Under the pieces are notes generated by a model, which worked only from the letters and a program-made list of their open reading frames with translations, had not been told where the DNA came from and searched no databases. This document shows, in pieces, positions 17,607 through 27,614 of a stretch of 64,000 nt of DNA. The stretch covers positions 496,001 to 560,000 of the forward strand of contig NZ_CP151087.1 of NCBI RefSeq assembly GCF_038396785.1, in the 5' to 3' direction. The translations under genes were made by a program, and so were the position numbers. Position 1 is the stretch's first letter; every line of letters begins with the position of its first letter. The stretch comes from Sphingobacterium thalpophilum (GTDB lineage Bacteria; Bacteroidota; Bacteroidia; Sphingobacteriales; Sphingobacteriaceae).

Positions 17607-17686
17607 TACCCGGAGCCGGAGTCGAACCGGCACGGTTTCCCACTGGTGTTTGAGACCAGCGCGTCTACCAATTCCGCCATCCGGGC
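17607..17686 (-). tRNA. tRNA-Leu (anticodon CAA)
   Basis: Class II tRNA on the minus strand. Acceptor stem GCCCGGA pairs with TCCGGGT; the anticodon arm is CTGGT-CTCAAAC-ACCAG, giving anticodon CAA; a variable arm TGGGAAACCGT precedes the GCCGG-TTCGACT-CCGGC T arm. The discriminator is A, and CCA is not encoded. It decodes UUG. Confidence 0.95.
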
Positions 17687-17817
17687 ATATCCGTTTGGGA
17701 TGATGCAAAAGTAAGTAAAGTTTTAATTATTCCAAATCACTATACTGATCATTTTTAAAACTCATTGAAAATGAATGAGAAAATTTTAAAAAAACTTTTC
17801 ATTGCCCTATAGAACGA

Positions 17818-17846
17818 TTGAAAACGACCTTTTTTACGTATTTTTA
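17818..17846 (+). promoter_or_regulatory. Possible promoter of the aldo/keto reductase gene
   Basis: TTG at 17818-17820, 18 nt, then TATTTTTA at 17839-17846. This is close to the TTG/TAnnTTTG pattern but lacks the final G and is one nucleotide short in spacing, and the region is AT-rich, so chance is possible. Confidence 0.3.
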
Positions 17847-17862
17847 ATCAGAAAACAATCAA

Positions 17863-18822
17863 ATGATCATGGAAAAAGTAAAACTCGGAAACAGTGAAAT
17901 TGAATTCAAACCTCTTGTTTTCGGTGGAAATGTATTTGGCTGGACCGTCGATGAGAAACAGTCTTTCTCCCTGTTAGATGCTTTTATCGATATGGGATTC
18001 AGTCTTATTGATACATCCAACAACTATTCACATTGGGTGCCGGGACACAGTGGGTCAGAATCAGAAACAATCATTGGCAAATGGATCAGCAAAAGAGATA
18101 TTCGCGATAAAATTCAGATTGCAACAAAAGTCGGCGGACGTCGAATAGACAATAGTAAACCTAATCTTAAAAAAGAGTATATTATTAAATCTGTGGAAGA
18201 TTCACTCCTGCGATTGAATGTAGACACAATCGATCTTTATCAATCTCATCACGATGATCTGACAACTGGAATCGATGAAACACTGGAGGCTTATCATCAA
18301 CTGATACAGAATGGAAAAATAAAATGGATCGGTGCTTCCAACCTAAGTCCAGAACGGATTTCAGAATCCCTTCGTATAGCCGAAGACCACAATTTACCGT
18401 ATTATATCGCTATCCAGCCCGAATATAACCTTTACGACCGGATGAAATACGAAGAGCAGTATGAACAATTGGCCCTCGATAATCATCTTGGCGTCATCAG
18501 CTATTATTCACTTGCCAGTGGTTTTCTGTCGGGTAAATACCGCTTTATTGATGACATCAAAGGTGCCAAGCGTTATGACGCACTAAAAGACAAGTTTAAC
18601 ACCCGCGGCCTGCGCATTTTAGATGTTTTGGCTGAGATAGCACATACACAACAAGCTAGCATGTCAGCTATAGCATTAGCCTGGAGTTTACACAGGACTT
18701 CAGTTACAGCGCCTATAGTGAGTGCAACTAGTATCCAGCAGCTCGAAGAACTTAGCAGAGCTATAGAAATCAAGCTGACACCGGAAGAGTATTACCTCTT
18801 AAACCAAGCAAGCGATTACTAG
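17863..18822 (+). CDS. Aldo/keto reductase
   Basis: A 319-residue NADPH-dependent TIM-barrel oxidoreductase. The catalytic Asp/Tyr region is DTSNNYSHW (about residues 47-55), Lys lies in IATKVGGR (about 88-95) and His in YQSHHDD (about 126-132); GASNLSPERI and SATSIQQLEEL near the end are the cofactor-binding loops. Start ATG 17863 or 17869 (MEKVKLG) are both possible; the second fits the family better. It is a stand-alone gene next to tRNA-Leu. Substrate unknown. Confidence 0.93.
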   Translation: MIMEKVKLGNSEIEFKPLVFGGNVFGWTVDEKQSFSLLDAFIDMGFSLIDTSNNYSHWVPGHSGSESETIIGKWISKRDIRDKIQIATKVGGRRIDNSKPNLKKEYIIKSVEDSLLRLNVDTIDLYQSHHDDLTTGIDETLEAYHQLIQNGKIKWIGASNLSPERISESLRIAEDHNLPYYIAIQPEYNLYDRMKYEEQYEQLALDNHLGVISYYSLASGFLSGKYRFIDDIKGAKRYDALKDKFNTRGLRILDVLAEIAHTQQASMSAIALAWSLHRTSVTAPIVSATSIQQLEELSRAIEIKLTPEEYYLLNQASDY

Positions 18823-19015
18823 ACCAAAAGCACAAAAAAAACAATCTAGTATATTGAAAATAAGAACATTAAAAATATACTAATCAAGTTACCAAATAAT
18901 ATTTGGCTATACGGTATAGGAGAAAGTGAGCTGTTCTAAAATAAAGAAAACAGATGATTTAGATAACGAATATAAACACCTGTTTTTCAACAACTTTTTC
19001 CCAGCCCGAGGCAAC

Positions 19016-19492
19016 TTATCTTATTTTTTCATTCAGCAAGGATAAAATGGAAACAGGCACCATCGCACTGATATCTCCTCCATTAAACCACACGTCTCTA
19101 ACAATGGATGAAGAAATATGTGCCTTTCCAGATCTACTCATTAAAAAATAACTTTCAACATCATTATTGAGCAACACATTATTTTGAGCAACAGCATTTT
19201 CAAATTCAAAATCATTGGTATTTCGGAGCCCACGCAATATAAAACGTGCTTTAACTTGCTTACAGAAATCTACTGTAAGACCTTTATATTTATGCACCTC
19301 AACCCTACTCACATCGTTAAAAACACGGCTAATTGAATCTACCCGTTCGTCGTGATCTAACATTCCTTTTTTATTGGCGTTATAGCCCACTGCAATAATA
19401 ATTTTATCAAATAGCGGCATTGCTCTCTCAACAAGATCTTGATGAGCTAATGTAAAGGGGTCAAAAGAGCCCGGAAAAACAGCAATTTTCAT
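19016..19492 (-). CDS. coaD: Pantetheine-phosphate adenylyltransferase
   Basis: Transfers AMP from ATP to 4'-phosphopantetheine, the penultimate step of coenzyme A synthesis. The 158-residue protein opens with FPGSFDPFTLAHQDL, the nucleotidyltransferase T/HxGH motif; here the third position is Ala (TLAH) rather than the more common Gly. The RGLRNTNDFEFE segment (about residues 90-101) and SSSIVRDV near residue 128 complete the family pattern. It follows rsmD by a single base on the same strand, so the two are coupled. Confidence 0.95.
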   Translation of the reverse strand: MKIAVFPGSFDPFTLAHQDLVERAMPLFDKIIIAVGYNANKKGMLDHDERVDSISRVFNDVSRVEVHKYKGLTVDFCKQVKARFILRGLRNTNDFEFENAVAQNNVLLNNDVESYFLMSRSGKAHISSSIVRDVWFNGGDISAMVPVSILSLLNEKIR

Positions 19493-19493
19493 A

Positions 19494-20033
19494 TTAGATA
19501 GTCTTAGCGTAAAAAGAAAATGATGAATACCCGTATTTTCTAGTTTCTATAAAATTTGGATGATCTTCCATTTGTCTTGTTGACGGATGCTCAACAACAA
19601 GGAGCCCATGTTCATGCAGCAATTCCTGTTCAAAAATTAATTTTGGCAATTGTGGCAATTTAGGAATATCATAAGGTGGGTCTGCAAAAATAAAATCATA
19701 GGTATTCTTACAGCTGGCAATAAACTTAAATACATCGGCTTTCCTTGCTTTAATTTGCTCCAGTTTCATCTTCCCGGCTGTTTCATTGATATATTGCACG
19801 CATTTGAAATGAAGATCTATTGCATCTACTGATTCCACATCCCGCGATGCGAGCTCAAAACTAATATTTCCTGTTCCTGCAAAAAGATCCAGACACTTTA
19901 AACTATCAAAATCCAGTCGGTTCTGTAAAATATTAAACAGCGCTTCCTTAGCGATATCCGTGGTTGGCCTCACAGGTAAATTGGTTGGTGGGTTCAGCCT
20001 TAAACCACCTAAACGACCTCCGATTATTCGCAT
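19494..20033 (-). CDS. rsmD: 16S rRNA (guanine(966)-N(2))-methyltransferase
   Basis: A 179-residue SAM-dependent rRNA methyltransferase. Landmarks: MRIIGGRLGG start, RPTTDIAKEALFNIL (about 22-36), the SAM motif LDLFAGTGNIS (about 48-58) and the catalytic DPPYD (about 117-121) of N6/N2 amino methyltransferases. Its start overlaps the stop of the DUF3822 gene by 10 bp. DUF3822-rsmD-coaD looks like one operon, as often in this phylum. Confidence 0.95.
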   Translation of the reverse strand: MRIIGGRLGGLRLNPPTNLPVRPTTDIAKEALFNILQNRLDFDSLKCLDLFAGTGNISFELASRDVESVDAIDLHFKCVQYINETAGKMKLEQIKARKADVFKFIASCKNTYDFIFADPPYDIPKLPQLPKLIFEQELLHEHGLLVVEHPSTRQMEDHPNFIETRKYGYSSFSFYAKTI

Positions 20034-20821
20034 AGTATAGAATCAAACAATACATTATACGGGGCCAAATTTGACTCGATCTCGCTATCCGCCAATACGA
20101 CTTTTGTCTTCAAATCCAATATTTCGATATCACCCGCATAAGTAGAGATACGTTTATAATAGGATTCATTTGGAATTTCTCCTGAAAGGAGCACTTTATT
20201 GATGGAGTCCCCTAGATTGAATTGTGTTAAAATATTAAGGACATAGTAGCTGATATCATCAAGATTATGAATTTCAAAACTATTATAAAGCTGAAAAACC
20301 CCGTTTTTAAACAGATAAAAATCAACTGTATTTTCAGCTACAAAATGAAGCCCCAGCACACTCCCTCTAATAGATACACGCTCCTGGGCACGATCAAGCA
20401 CAACCGCAAATTCGGGAAGTATAACAGCATCAGGAAACAACCGCTTCCACCTATTTAATAAAAGCCCATCAAACTGGTATACAGCAACTAAATTAAGATT
20501 ATCTAAAGAATAGCTAAATGTATTTTCAAGATCAGTTGTACCTAAAAACTGTAGGTAATCGCTGATATTTTCGCTCAGAAAAAATTCTTTTGGAATAAAC
20601 GTAAAAGTTTGATGTGGTATCACAACGCGGACAAATCGAAACGGAAGGCTCATAATCCGTGTGGCATCAAAAATTGGCTCCTCAGACGGATACTCGATCA
20701 AAATCGGTGCGATCGACTTTTTATCAACCACCGCCAAGACATCCTTCTGAAAGCCAGCCTTGACCAAAAGATTGTACTCCGGTAAATAATGAATATTAAA
20801 TTGTTTTGAAATATAATTCAT
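20024..20821 (-). CDS. DUF3822 family protein
   Basis: A 265-residue protein with an actin/FtsA-like two-half layout typical of DUF3822, a family found beside rsmD and coaD in Bacteroidota. Visible features are an N-terminal YNLLVKAGFQKDVLAVVD segment and IRGSVLGLHFVAENTVDFYLF in the middle. No catalytic motif is seen and the function is unknown. It overlaps rsmD and is divergent from the helicase gene with a 79-bp gap. Confidence 0.82.
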   Translation of the reverse strand: MNYISKQFNIHYLPEYNLLVKAGFQKDVLAVVDKKSIAPILIEYPSEEPIFDATRIMSLPFRFVRVVIPHQTFTFIPKEFFLSENISDYLQFLGTTDLENTFSYSLDNLNLVAVYQFDGLLLNRWKRLFPDAVILPEFAVVLDRAQERVSIRGSVLGLHFVAENTVDFYLFKNGVFQLYNSFEIHNLDDISYYVLNILTQFNLGDSINKVLLSGEIPNESYYKRISTYAGDIEILDLKTKVVLADSEIESNLAPYNVLFDSILCE

Positions 20822-20900
20822 TCGCTGAATTGTAAAAATTAAAACTTCTTAGAGCAAAAATAGCTTTTTCTAGAGGATAAGACAAACCTTTTAAATAACT

Positions 20901-22331
20901 TTGAGGGTGTTCATCAAAAATCTGTTAATACAGCAATTCCCATGGCAAGCCACCGAACAGCAGTTGGAGGCTTTCGAATTATTGCAAGAATTTCTTCTCG
21001 CTTTTGACAAGCAATCCTGCTTTGTACTTAAAGGATACGCTGGTACGGGAAAAACAACATTAATTTCGGCGCTGGTTAAAGTGCTGCCTGCATTACGGAA
21101 AAAGGCTATTCTGCTGGCACCAACAGGCAGGGCGGCAAAAGTGATCACCTATTATTCTGGTCGCAAAGCACTGACAATACACAAAAAAATATACCGAAAA
21201 AAATCTGCTGTATCATTTCAGCTGGATTTCACCTTGGCGGAGAACCTGCACGAAGACACTTTATTTATCATCGATGAAGCTTCAATGATATCCAACGCAC
21301 CTGTGAATGCATTTTCGGCAAGCCTGTTGGACGACTTGATCCGTTATGTACAATCGGGGAAGAACTGTACCCTATTATTTGTTGGAGATACGGCTCAATT
21401 ACCTCCTGTAGGACTCCTAGATAGTCCTGCCTTAAACCCAAGCTATCTCGAAAGTGAATTTCATCTTTGCGTTTATCCTTTTGAGCTAACCACGGTTGTC
21501 CGCCAATCCAAAGACTCCGGTATATTGTACAATGCAACCAAAATACGCGAAGAGATAACCTCGGCAGAAGAAGATCAAGACGACTTCCCTTTTCCAAAAT
21601 TCATAACAAAAGGATTTAAAGATCTTTACAGAATGACAGGTGAACGGTTAATCGAAGGTATAAACTATGCATATGACAAATATGGACTCGAAAATACAAT
21701 GATTATCTGCCGTTCAAATCGATCTGCAAATTTATACAACCAAAATATAAGGAACCGAATTTTGTTCCGGGACGAGGAACTGACGGGCGGAGATTATATT
21801 ATGGTTGTAAAAAACAACTACTTCTGGTTACAGGAAAACAACATGGGCGATGGATTTATTGCAAATGGCGATATGGCCAAAGTACGAAAAGTAAGTAACA
21901 TCCACGATCAGCATGGATTTCGATTTGCAGATGTCACATTTGAATTTGTAGACATTGACGAAATAGAACCCATCACCTGCCGCGTTATCTTAGATAGCCT
22001 CTATACAGACGGCCCCAATCTGCCCTATGAAAGCCAAAAAGCTCTCTACGAAGAGATTGCCTTGGATTATGCCGATATCATGGATAAGAAGGACAGGCTC
22101 GAAGCAATCAAAAAAGACCCTTATTATAATGCGCTTCAGATTAAATTTGCATTTGCAATTACCTGCCATAAAGCACAAGGCGGTCAATGGCCAATCGTGT
22201 TTGTTGACCAGGGCTATATAAACGATGATATGTTGGATCTTGAATTTTTAAGATGGTTATACACTGGGGTTACCCGAGCAACAAAGGAACTTTTTCTGGT
22301 CAATTTCAATGAAAACTTCTATCCATCATAG
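20901..22331 (+). CDS. ATP-dependent RecD-like DNA helicase (superfamily 1)
   Basis: A 476-residue SF1B helicase. Motif I is GYAGTGKTTL (about residues 46-55), motif II FIIDEASM (about 122-129), motif III VGDTAQLPP (about 156-164), and near the C-terminus the UvrD_C2-like FAITCHKAQGGQWPIVFVD (about 415-433) and YTGVTRATKELFLV. It resembles RecD2/Dda helicases but is short, without N-terminal domains. No ATG fits; TTG 20901 or GTG 20907 are the candidate starts. Confidence 0.9.
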   Translation: MRVFIKNLLIQQFPWQATEQQLEAFELLQEFLLAFDKQSCFVLKGYAGTGKTTLISALVKVLPALRKKAILLAPTGRAAKVITYYSGRKALTIHKKIYRKKSAVSFQLDFTLAENLHEDTLFIIDEASMISNAPVNAFSASLLDDLIRYVQSGKNCTLLFVGDTAQLPPVGLLDSPALNPSYLESEFHLCVYPFELTTVVRQSKDSGILYNATKIREEITSAEEDQDDFPFPKFITKGFKDLYRMTGERLIEGINYAYDKYGLENTMIICRSNRSANLYNQNIRNRILFRDEELTGGDYIMVVKNNYFWLQENNMGDGFIANGDMAKVRKVSNIHDQHGFRFADVTFEFVDIDEIEPITCRVILDSLYTDGPNLPYESQKALYEEIALDYADIMDKKDRLEAIKKDPYYNALQIKFAFAITCHKAQGGQWPIVFVDQGYINDDMLDLEFLRWLYTGVTRATKELFLVNFNENFYPS

Positions 22332-22418
22332 GATTATTACACGAATCATTCGCAAAAGAACCTAATAATAGATATTTTTACGTTCAGAACCATTATTATA
22401 CAATTATCTATATTATTA

Positions 22419-24905
22419 ATGCATAAGTACTACTTAATCCTAGCGGCGAGCTTATTGCCCTATGTTAGCACTGCACAACAGGCGAAGGAAGCCCCTATAA
22501 AGTCAAATTATCAGCTGGCTGCAAAATTCTCCCCTGAAAAATTAAAGAAAATGATTTTTTCGACCAGCATCAAACCAAATTGGATCAATTTTTCCGATCG
22601 CTTTTGGTATGATTACGCAAGTCCGCAGGGAAGAAACTGGTACATTGTAAACCCTGCGCTGAAAAAGAAAGAACTTCTTTTCAATAACGACAACCTCGCC
22701 GCACAAATTACTAAAATCGTTAAAAATCCTGTAGATGCACAACATTTGGAATTACAGGGCCTTCGATTTACCAAAGATGAGAAAAAATTGAGGTTTCAGA
22801 TTCAGAGCACCAAAGATACGGTGAAATCCAAAGATGAAATACAAAAGCTCAAGAATAAGTCCGATACCACCAAAAAGAAACTATTTTATCTGGAATATGA
22901 CTTAGCAGCACAGTCTGTGGTAGAAATCAGCGACTCGACAAAGGTAAAACCGCCATTGGGTTGGGCGACATTCTCGCCTGACACCAATACAGTCTATTTT
23001 GCGAAAGATTACAACTTGTATTGGATGGACAAATTCAACTATCTTAAAGCGGTAAAGGATGAAAAAGACAGCACCATTGTTGAGCACCAGATAACAAAAG
23101 ACGGGGTGCAATATTATGCTTGGGGCGGTGATGAATATAGCACAACTACGGGTGAGGAAAAAGATAAAGACAACGATACTAAACGCAAGCGGGTATGGAT
23201 CAGCTGGTCTCCGGATGGACGTTATTTTACCTTGACCAGAAAGGACAACCGTTCTCTAAAGCCCTTATGGGTAATCAATAATGTTGGCTCATCCCGGCCG
23301 ACACTTGAAACTTATAAATACCAAATGCCAGGCGAAGTCGATTCGACAGAAACTGAACTATATATCTTCGACGCGGCAGCAAAAACTCCACGCCGCATCA
23401 ATATAGCTGCGTTTAAAAATCAGACCGTCTCTACCTGGACAAAAACACCGGATAAAAATTCTTATAAAGAGGATTATTTTACCAACTATTGGCTGGGCAA
23501 TAACGAAGAGTTTTACATTTCACGCTCTAGCCGCGACCTGAAACGAATTGATCTCCTAAAGGTCAATATAAATGGTACGGTAAACAATATTATCCAGGAG
23601 CGTTCCAATGTATATTTGGATGTTCAAAAACCATTCCTGATCGAAAACAAGAAGCAATTAGTTCATTGGTCGGAAAGAGATGGCTGGGGCCACTACTACC
23701 TCTACGACACAAATGGAAAATTGATTAATCAAATTACAAAAGGAGCTTTTCATACGGAGGAAATTACCGGTTTTGACCCTGCTTCCGGAACATTATACTT
23801 TACAGCATCGGGACGTGAGAAAAACGAAGACCCCTATTATCTACACCAGTACAGTATAAATACAAATGGCTCCGGAATTAAATTATTGAATCCAGGAAAC
23901 TTTGACCACCAAGTGGAAGTGAGCGAATCTTCCCGATATTTTGTCAATAATTCCTCCAGAGTAAACACGACTCCTGAATCCGTCTTATACAATAGCAATG
24001 GACAGAAAATAATGACACTGGAAAAAGCTGACCTATCCTTGCTATTTGCTGCAGGTTACAAATTTCCAGAACCTTTTAAAGTGAAAGCTGGGGATGGCAC
24101 CACGGATCTCTATGGGGTCATGTACAAACCATTTGACTTTGACAGTACCAGAACTTATCCAATTGTGGAATATGTATACCCTGGGCCTCAAACCGAAGCT
24201 GTCAATAAATCCTTTGGAAGAAGCATGGACAGAATCGACAGGCTAGCGCAGTTTGGCTTTATCGTCATCACAGTTGGTAACCGTGGTGGACATCCTTCAC
24301 GCTCGCAATGGTATCATACCTATGGATATGGCAATCTGCGCGATTATGGTTTGGAAGATAAAAAAGTAGCGGCGGAACAGCTCGCAGATCGTTATAAATA
24401 CATCGACATTAACCGCGTTGGTATAACTGGTCACTCCGGCGGTGGTTTTATGTCCACAGCAGCGATGCTTGTTTACCCTGACTTCTTTAAAGTTGCGGTG
24501 TCTGGCGCCGGAAACCATGAAAATCAGATTTACAACCGCTGGTGGAGTGAGCGTCATCATGGAGTGACAGAAAAAGTATCCGCTAAAGGCGATACAACAT
24601 TCTCCTACCAAATCAATAAAAATACAGAGCTCGCAAAAAACCTAAAAGGCAGACTACTTATCGCTACCGGAGACATTGACAACAATGTGCACCCGGCAAA
24701 TTCAATTCGCATGGTAGACGCATTGATCAAGGCTAACAAAAGATTTGATTTCCTGCTATTACCTGGACAAAGACACGGTTTTGGCGATATGACGGAGTAT
24801 TTCTTCTGGAAAATGGGCGATTACTTTAGCCAATATCTATTGGGTGATTCCAAGATGAACGAAGTTGACATGACTGAAATGAATCGAGAAAAACCACAAA
24901 AATAA
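22419..24905 (+). CDS. S9 family peptidase, dipeptidyl peptidase IV type
   Basis: An 828-residue exported serine peptidase. It has a signal peptide (about residues 1-19, ending STAQQ), a beta-propeller N-terminal domain (DPPIV_N), and an alpha/beta-hydrolase domain. The catalytic triad is visible: Ser in GHSGGGF (about 672), Asp in TGDIDNNVH (about 753) and His in GQRHGFG (about 785). Two Lys/Asp-rich insertions (about 125-150 and 245-260) are probably surface loops. It likely trims peptides in the periplasm. A small gene of unknown function starts 8 bp downstream. Confidence 0.93.
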   Translation: MHKYYLILAASLLPYVSTAQQAKEAPIKSNYQLAAKFSPEKLKKMIFSTSIKPNWINFSDRFWYDYASPQGRNWYIVNPALKKKELLFNNDNLAAQITKIVKNPVDAQHLELQGLRFTKDEKKLRFQIQSTKDTVKSKDEIQKLKNKSDTTKKKLFYLEYDLAAQSVVEISDSTKVKPPLGWATFSPDTNTVYFAKDYNLYWMDKFNYLKAVKDEKDSTIVEHQITKDGVQYYAWGGDEYSTTTGEEKDKDNDTKRKRVWISWSPDGRYFTLTRKDNRSLKPLWVINNVGSSRPTLETYKYQMPGEVDSTETELYIFDAAAKTPRRINIAAFKNQTVSTWTKTPDKNSYKEDYFTNYWLGNNEEFYISRSSRDLKRIDLLKVNINGTVNNIIQERSNVYLDVQKPFLIENKKQLVHWSERDGWGHYYLYDTNGKLINQITKGAFHTEEITGFDPASGTLYFTASGREKNEDPYYLHQYSINTNGSGIKLLNPGNFDHQVEVSESSRYFVNNSSRVNTTPESVLYNSNGQKIMTLEKADLSLLFAAGYKFPEPFKVKAGDGTTDLYGVMYKPFDFDSTRTYPIVEYVYPGPQTEAVNKSFGRSMDRIDRLAQFGFIVITVGNRGGHPSRSQWYHTYGYGNLRDYGLEDKKVAAEQLADRYKYIDINRVGITGHSGGGFMSTAAMLVYPDFFKVAVSGAGNHENQIYNRWWSERHHGVTEKVSAKGDTTFSYQINKNTELAKNLKGRLLIATGDIDNNVHPANSIRMVDALIKANKRFDFLLLPGQRHGFGDMTEYFFWKMGDYFSQYLLGDSKMNEVDMTEMNREKPQK

Positions 24906-24912
24906 CGGTTAA

Positions 24913-25455
24913 ATGACCTACAATGAAAAATTAGCATTTTTATCCGTTACCTTGAGATCTTTCGAGGTAACGGATTTTTCTTTGGAGATGCTCCAAGGAA
25001 TAACCCTGGCTGATCTGCTGAACATCTCCTTAGAGAAGGATAAAAAGGTTGCCTTTCGCGCCGCATGGGTATTTGAAACCATCGTTTTAAAGAATACAGC
25101 GTTGCTAAAATCTGTTCTCCCGCAATTCTTGAACAATTTAAAAAAACAAAAAAACTGGAGTTGTCTTAGAAGCTATACTAAAATTCTATTATTTTTAACG
25201 TCTAAAAAAAATAAAGAATATACACTTCAAAATGAGATAGAAGAAGAAATTATCGAGCATTCCTTCCAATGGATGATCGAACCTGCATGTCCTGTCGCTG
25301 TATTGGTCAACTGCCTGGACATCTTAAATAACCTACGAAAAAAGTACCCTTGGATACATGAGGAGTTACAGGCTCAGATAAGCTATTTTCAACGAACAAA
25401 ACCGAGTCCAGCCCTAATGAGCCGGACCAATAAAATTATTCAGCAGAAAAGTTAA
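24913..25455 (+). CDS. Hypothetical helical protein
   Basis: A 180-residue cytosolic protein rich in Leu, Lys and Glu, predicted all-helical from its pattern (for example the repeated LLKSVLPQFLNNL and YTLQNEIEEEIIEHSF helices), perhaps HEAT-like. I do not recognise the family. It begins 8 bp after the peptidase stop, so it is co-transcribed, and converges on ruvB. Codon use is like that of its neighbours, so it is a real gene. Confidence 0.7.
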   Translation: MTYNEKLAFLSVTLRSFEVTDFSLEMLQGITLADLLNISLEKDKKVAFRAAWVFETIVLKNTALLKSVLPQFLNNLKKQKNWSCLRSYTKILLFLTSKKNKEYTLQNEIEEEIIEHSFQWMIEPACPVAVLVNCLDILNNLRKKYPWIHEELQAQISYFQRTKPSPALMSRTNKIIQQKS

Positions 25456-25475
25456 AGTATCGTTTCTATTCGCGA

Positions 25476-26498
25476 TTAAAACAATGTATTTCCTTTCGAG
25501 TGATTGACACGGCCCAAATGCTTATAAGCAGCCTCTGTACATTCGCGACCCCGCGAGGTCCGCATAATGTATCCTTCTTGAATCAGAAAGGGTTCGTAGA
25601 CTTCCTCAATCGTACCTTCATCCTCCCCAACTGCTGTGGCTACAGTTTTTAAACCGACAGGTCCACCTTTAAATTTGTCTATAATAGTCGTTAAGATTTT
25701 GTTGTCCATCTCGTCTAAACCATTTTCATCCACATTAAGCGCGTGCAAAGCATATTTCGCTATTTCTTTATCGATGCTTCCGTTACCCTTTATCTGTGCA
25801 AAATCCCGTGTACGGCGCAGTAAAGCATTGGCTATCCGGGGTGTACCTCTGCTCCTTCGTGCAATCTCATAGGCACCTTCATCAGAAATCGGTGTGTTTA
25901 AGATATGTGCCGAACGCAACACGATAGTTGTTAGGAGTTTCGCATCATAATATTGTAGGCGCGAATTAATTCCAAAGCGTGCACGCAAAGGGGCTGTCAA
26001 AAGTCCTGAGCGCGTTGTTGCCCCGATCAGGGTAAACGGATTAAGGGAGATCTGCACAGACCGTGCATTCGGCCCTGTTTCCAGCATAATGTCGATTTTA
26101 AAATCTTCCATTGCCGAATAGAGATATTCTTCTACTAAAGGGCTTAAACGGTGGATCTCATCGATAAACAAGACATCCCCTTCTTCGAGATTTGTCAATA
26201 ATCCTGCAAGATCACCCGGTTTATCCAATACAGGTCCCGAAGTAATTTTAATGCCAACACCCATCTCATTAGCAATGATATGGGATAACGTCGTCTTTCC
26301 TAAGCCTGGGGGGCCATGTAGCAAAACGTGATCCAGCGCCTCGCCTCTTAGCCTGGCTGCCTTCACAAAAATATTGAGGTTCTCTAATATTTTAGCCTGA
26401 CCTGTAAAATCTTCAAAAGCCTGAGGCCGCAATGCCCGTTCAATATCACGATCTGTGTTGCTCAGACGCTCTGGATTTGGATCTAAATTCTCGTTCAT
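25476..26498 (-). CDS. ruvB: Holliday junction branch migration DNA helicase RuvB
   Basis: The 340-residue AAA+ motor that drives branch migration with RuvA. Landmarks: [11 protein letters not shown] start of the ATPase domain, Walker [11 protein letters not shown] (about residues 60-69), Walker [13 protein letters not shown] (about 109-120), sensor 1 IGATTRSG (about 158-165) and the arginine finger in LRARFG. The winged-helix C-terminal domain ends with [15 protein letters not shown] 12-bp gap separates it from the upstream glycosyltransferase on the same strand. Confidence 0.97.
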   Translation of the reverse strand: MNENLDPNPERLSNTDRDIERALRPQAFEDFTGQAKILENLNIFVKAARLRGEALDHVLLHGPPGLGKTTLSHIIANEMGVGIKITSGPVLDKPGDLAGLLTNLEEGDVLFIDEIHRLSPLVEEYLYSAMEDFKIDIMLETGPNARSVQISLNPFTLIGATTRSGLLTAPLRARFGINSRLQYYDAKLLTTIVLRSAHILNTPISDEGAYEIARRSRGTPRIANALLRRTRDFAQIKGNGSIDKEIAKYALHALNVDENGLDEMDNKILTTIIDKFKGGPVGLKTVATAVGEDEGTIEEVYEPFLIQEGYIMRTSRGRECTEAAYKHLGRVNHSKGNTLF

Positions 26499-26510
26499 TG
26501 TAGCGATCTT

Positions 26511-27281
26511 TTAATTTCTCTTGTACCGCTTTCCGATACTTCCTAATTTCAATTGGATAACTCCAAAAAAAGCTTCCTTAAAGATACTTGTGCTCATCTT
26601 TGATGTGCCTTCGGTCCGATCTGTGAATATAATGGGTACTTCGACTACATCAAAGCCATATTTTATGGCGGTGAATTTCATCTCAATCTGAAAGGCATAA
26701 CCCACAAACTTAATTTTTTCAAGGGGGATTGTCTGAAGGACTTCTCTGGTAAAACAAACAAACCCCGCGGTCGCATCCTGGATATTAATTCCGGTTATAA
26801 AACGAACATATACCGAAGCGAAATACGACATCAACACCCGGCTCATCGGCCAATTGACTACATTCACGCCTTTGATATAGCGCGAACCTATACTCATATC
26901 AGCACCAGCCACACAAGCCTGCCGTAAACGAAGCAGATCCTCCGGGTTGTGACTGAAATCTGCATCCATTTCAAAAATATATTGGTAATGTTCGCGCGAT
27001 AGCGCCCATTTAAATCCATGGATATATGCCGTTCCCAACCCCAGTTTCCCGATCCGTTCTTCGATAAACAAACGGCCGTCAAACTCATTAAGCTGTAAAT
27101 TCTTAATGATGGTAGCCGTTCCATCCGGGGAACCATCGTCTACAATTAAAATATCAAATGCCTGTGATAAGGAAAAAACTTTGCGAATGATTTTTTCAAT
27201 ATTTTCCTTTTCATTATATGTTGGAATGATAACTAAACTATCCGTCACTTTTTTATATTTAAGACCAGTAAAGGTAATCAT
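26511..27281 (-). CDS. Polyprenol monophosphomannose synthase-like glycosyltransferase family 2
   Basis: A 256-residue GT-A glycosyltransferase resembling dolichol/polyprenol-phosphate mannosyltransferase catalytic subunits. Motifs: LVIIPTYNEKENI (about residues 16-28), ILIVDDGSPDGT (about 44-55, first Asp-x-Asp), FEMDADFSHNPED (about 103-115, DxD), and IGSRYIKG then RVLMSYFASVYVRF and the AGFVCFTREVL motif typical of the family. There is no transmembrane tail. Start may instead be GTG 27248, giving VTDSLVIIP as the N-terminus, which fits relatives better than the 11 extra residues. Confidence 0.9.
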   Translation of the reverse strand: MITFTGLKYKKVTDSLVIIPTYNEKENIEKIIRKVFSLSQAFDILIVDDGSPDGTATIIKNLQLNEFDGRLFIEERIGKLGLGTAYIHGFKWALSREHYQYIFEMDADFSHNPEDLLRLRQACVAGADMSIGSRYIKGVNVVNWPMSRVLMSYFASVYVRFITGINIQDATAGFVCFTREVLQTIPLEKIKFVGYAFQIEMKFTAIKYGFDVVEVPIIFTDRTEGTSKMSTSIFKEAFFGVIQLKLGSIGKRYKRN

Positions 27282-27614
27282 TTGCGTTAAATTCTAATGC
27301 AGGAATTCGATGAAATATACGGGATAATCAACATTGCTCCACTGAAAAAGCAGTAATCCCTTCAAGCTCAAACCAACACATCGGAATCATAAATAAACGA
27401 CATTCAGTAGATTGCCCGCTAAAAAAAAGAAAAGCCCGTTACTTTGGGAGTAACGAGCTTTCATTAACCAATTATAAACTTAAATTATGAGACTGCAAAT
27501 ATGATTAAAATTGCGCTCATTTACAAATTTATTTGCGTTTTCATGCAACATTTTCAATACAATACACCTTTTAAATGTGCTAAATCGTTTATAAAACATG
27601 CATACTACCGCAGA
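27282..27614. other. Intergenic region with a terminator and no gene seen
   Basis: About 330 bp between the glycosyltransferase start and the nuoD stop. It contains the terminator described separately at 27421-27458; the rest is AT-rich with no convincing frame, RNA structure or promoter that I can single out. Both flanking genes are on the minus strand, so the glycosyltransferase promoter should lie in the right half of the 27282-27420 part. Confidence 0.5.
27421..27458 (-). terminator. Terminator of the pdxH-nuoC-nuoD unit
   Basis: On the minus strand: GCTCGTTACT, loop CCCAA, AGTAACGGGC, then TTTTC and a run of eight T. One non-canonical pair in a 10-bp stem. It lies about 157 bp downstream of the nuoD stop. 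Confidence 0.8.
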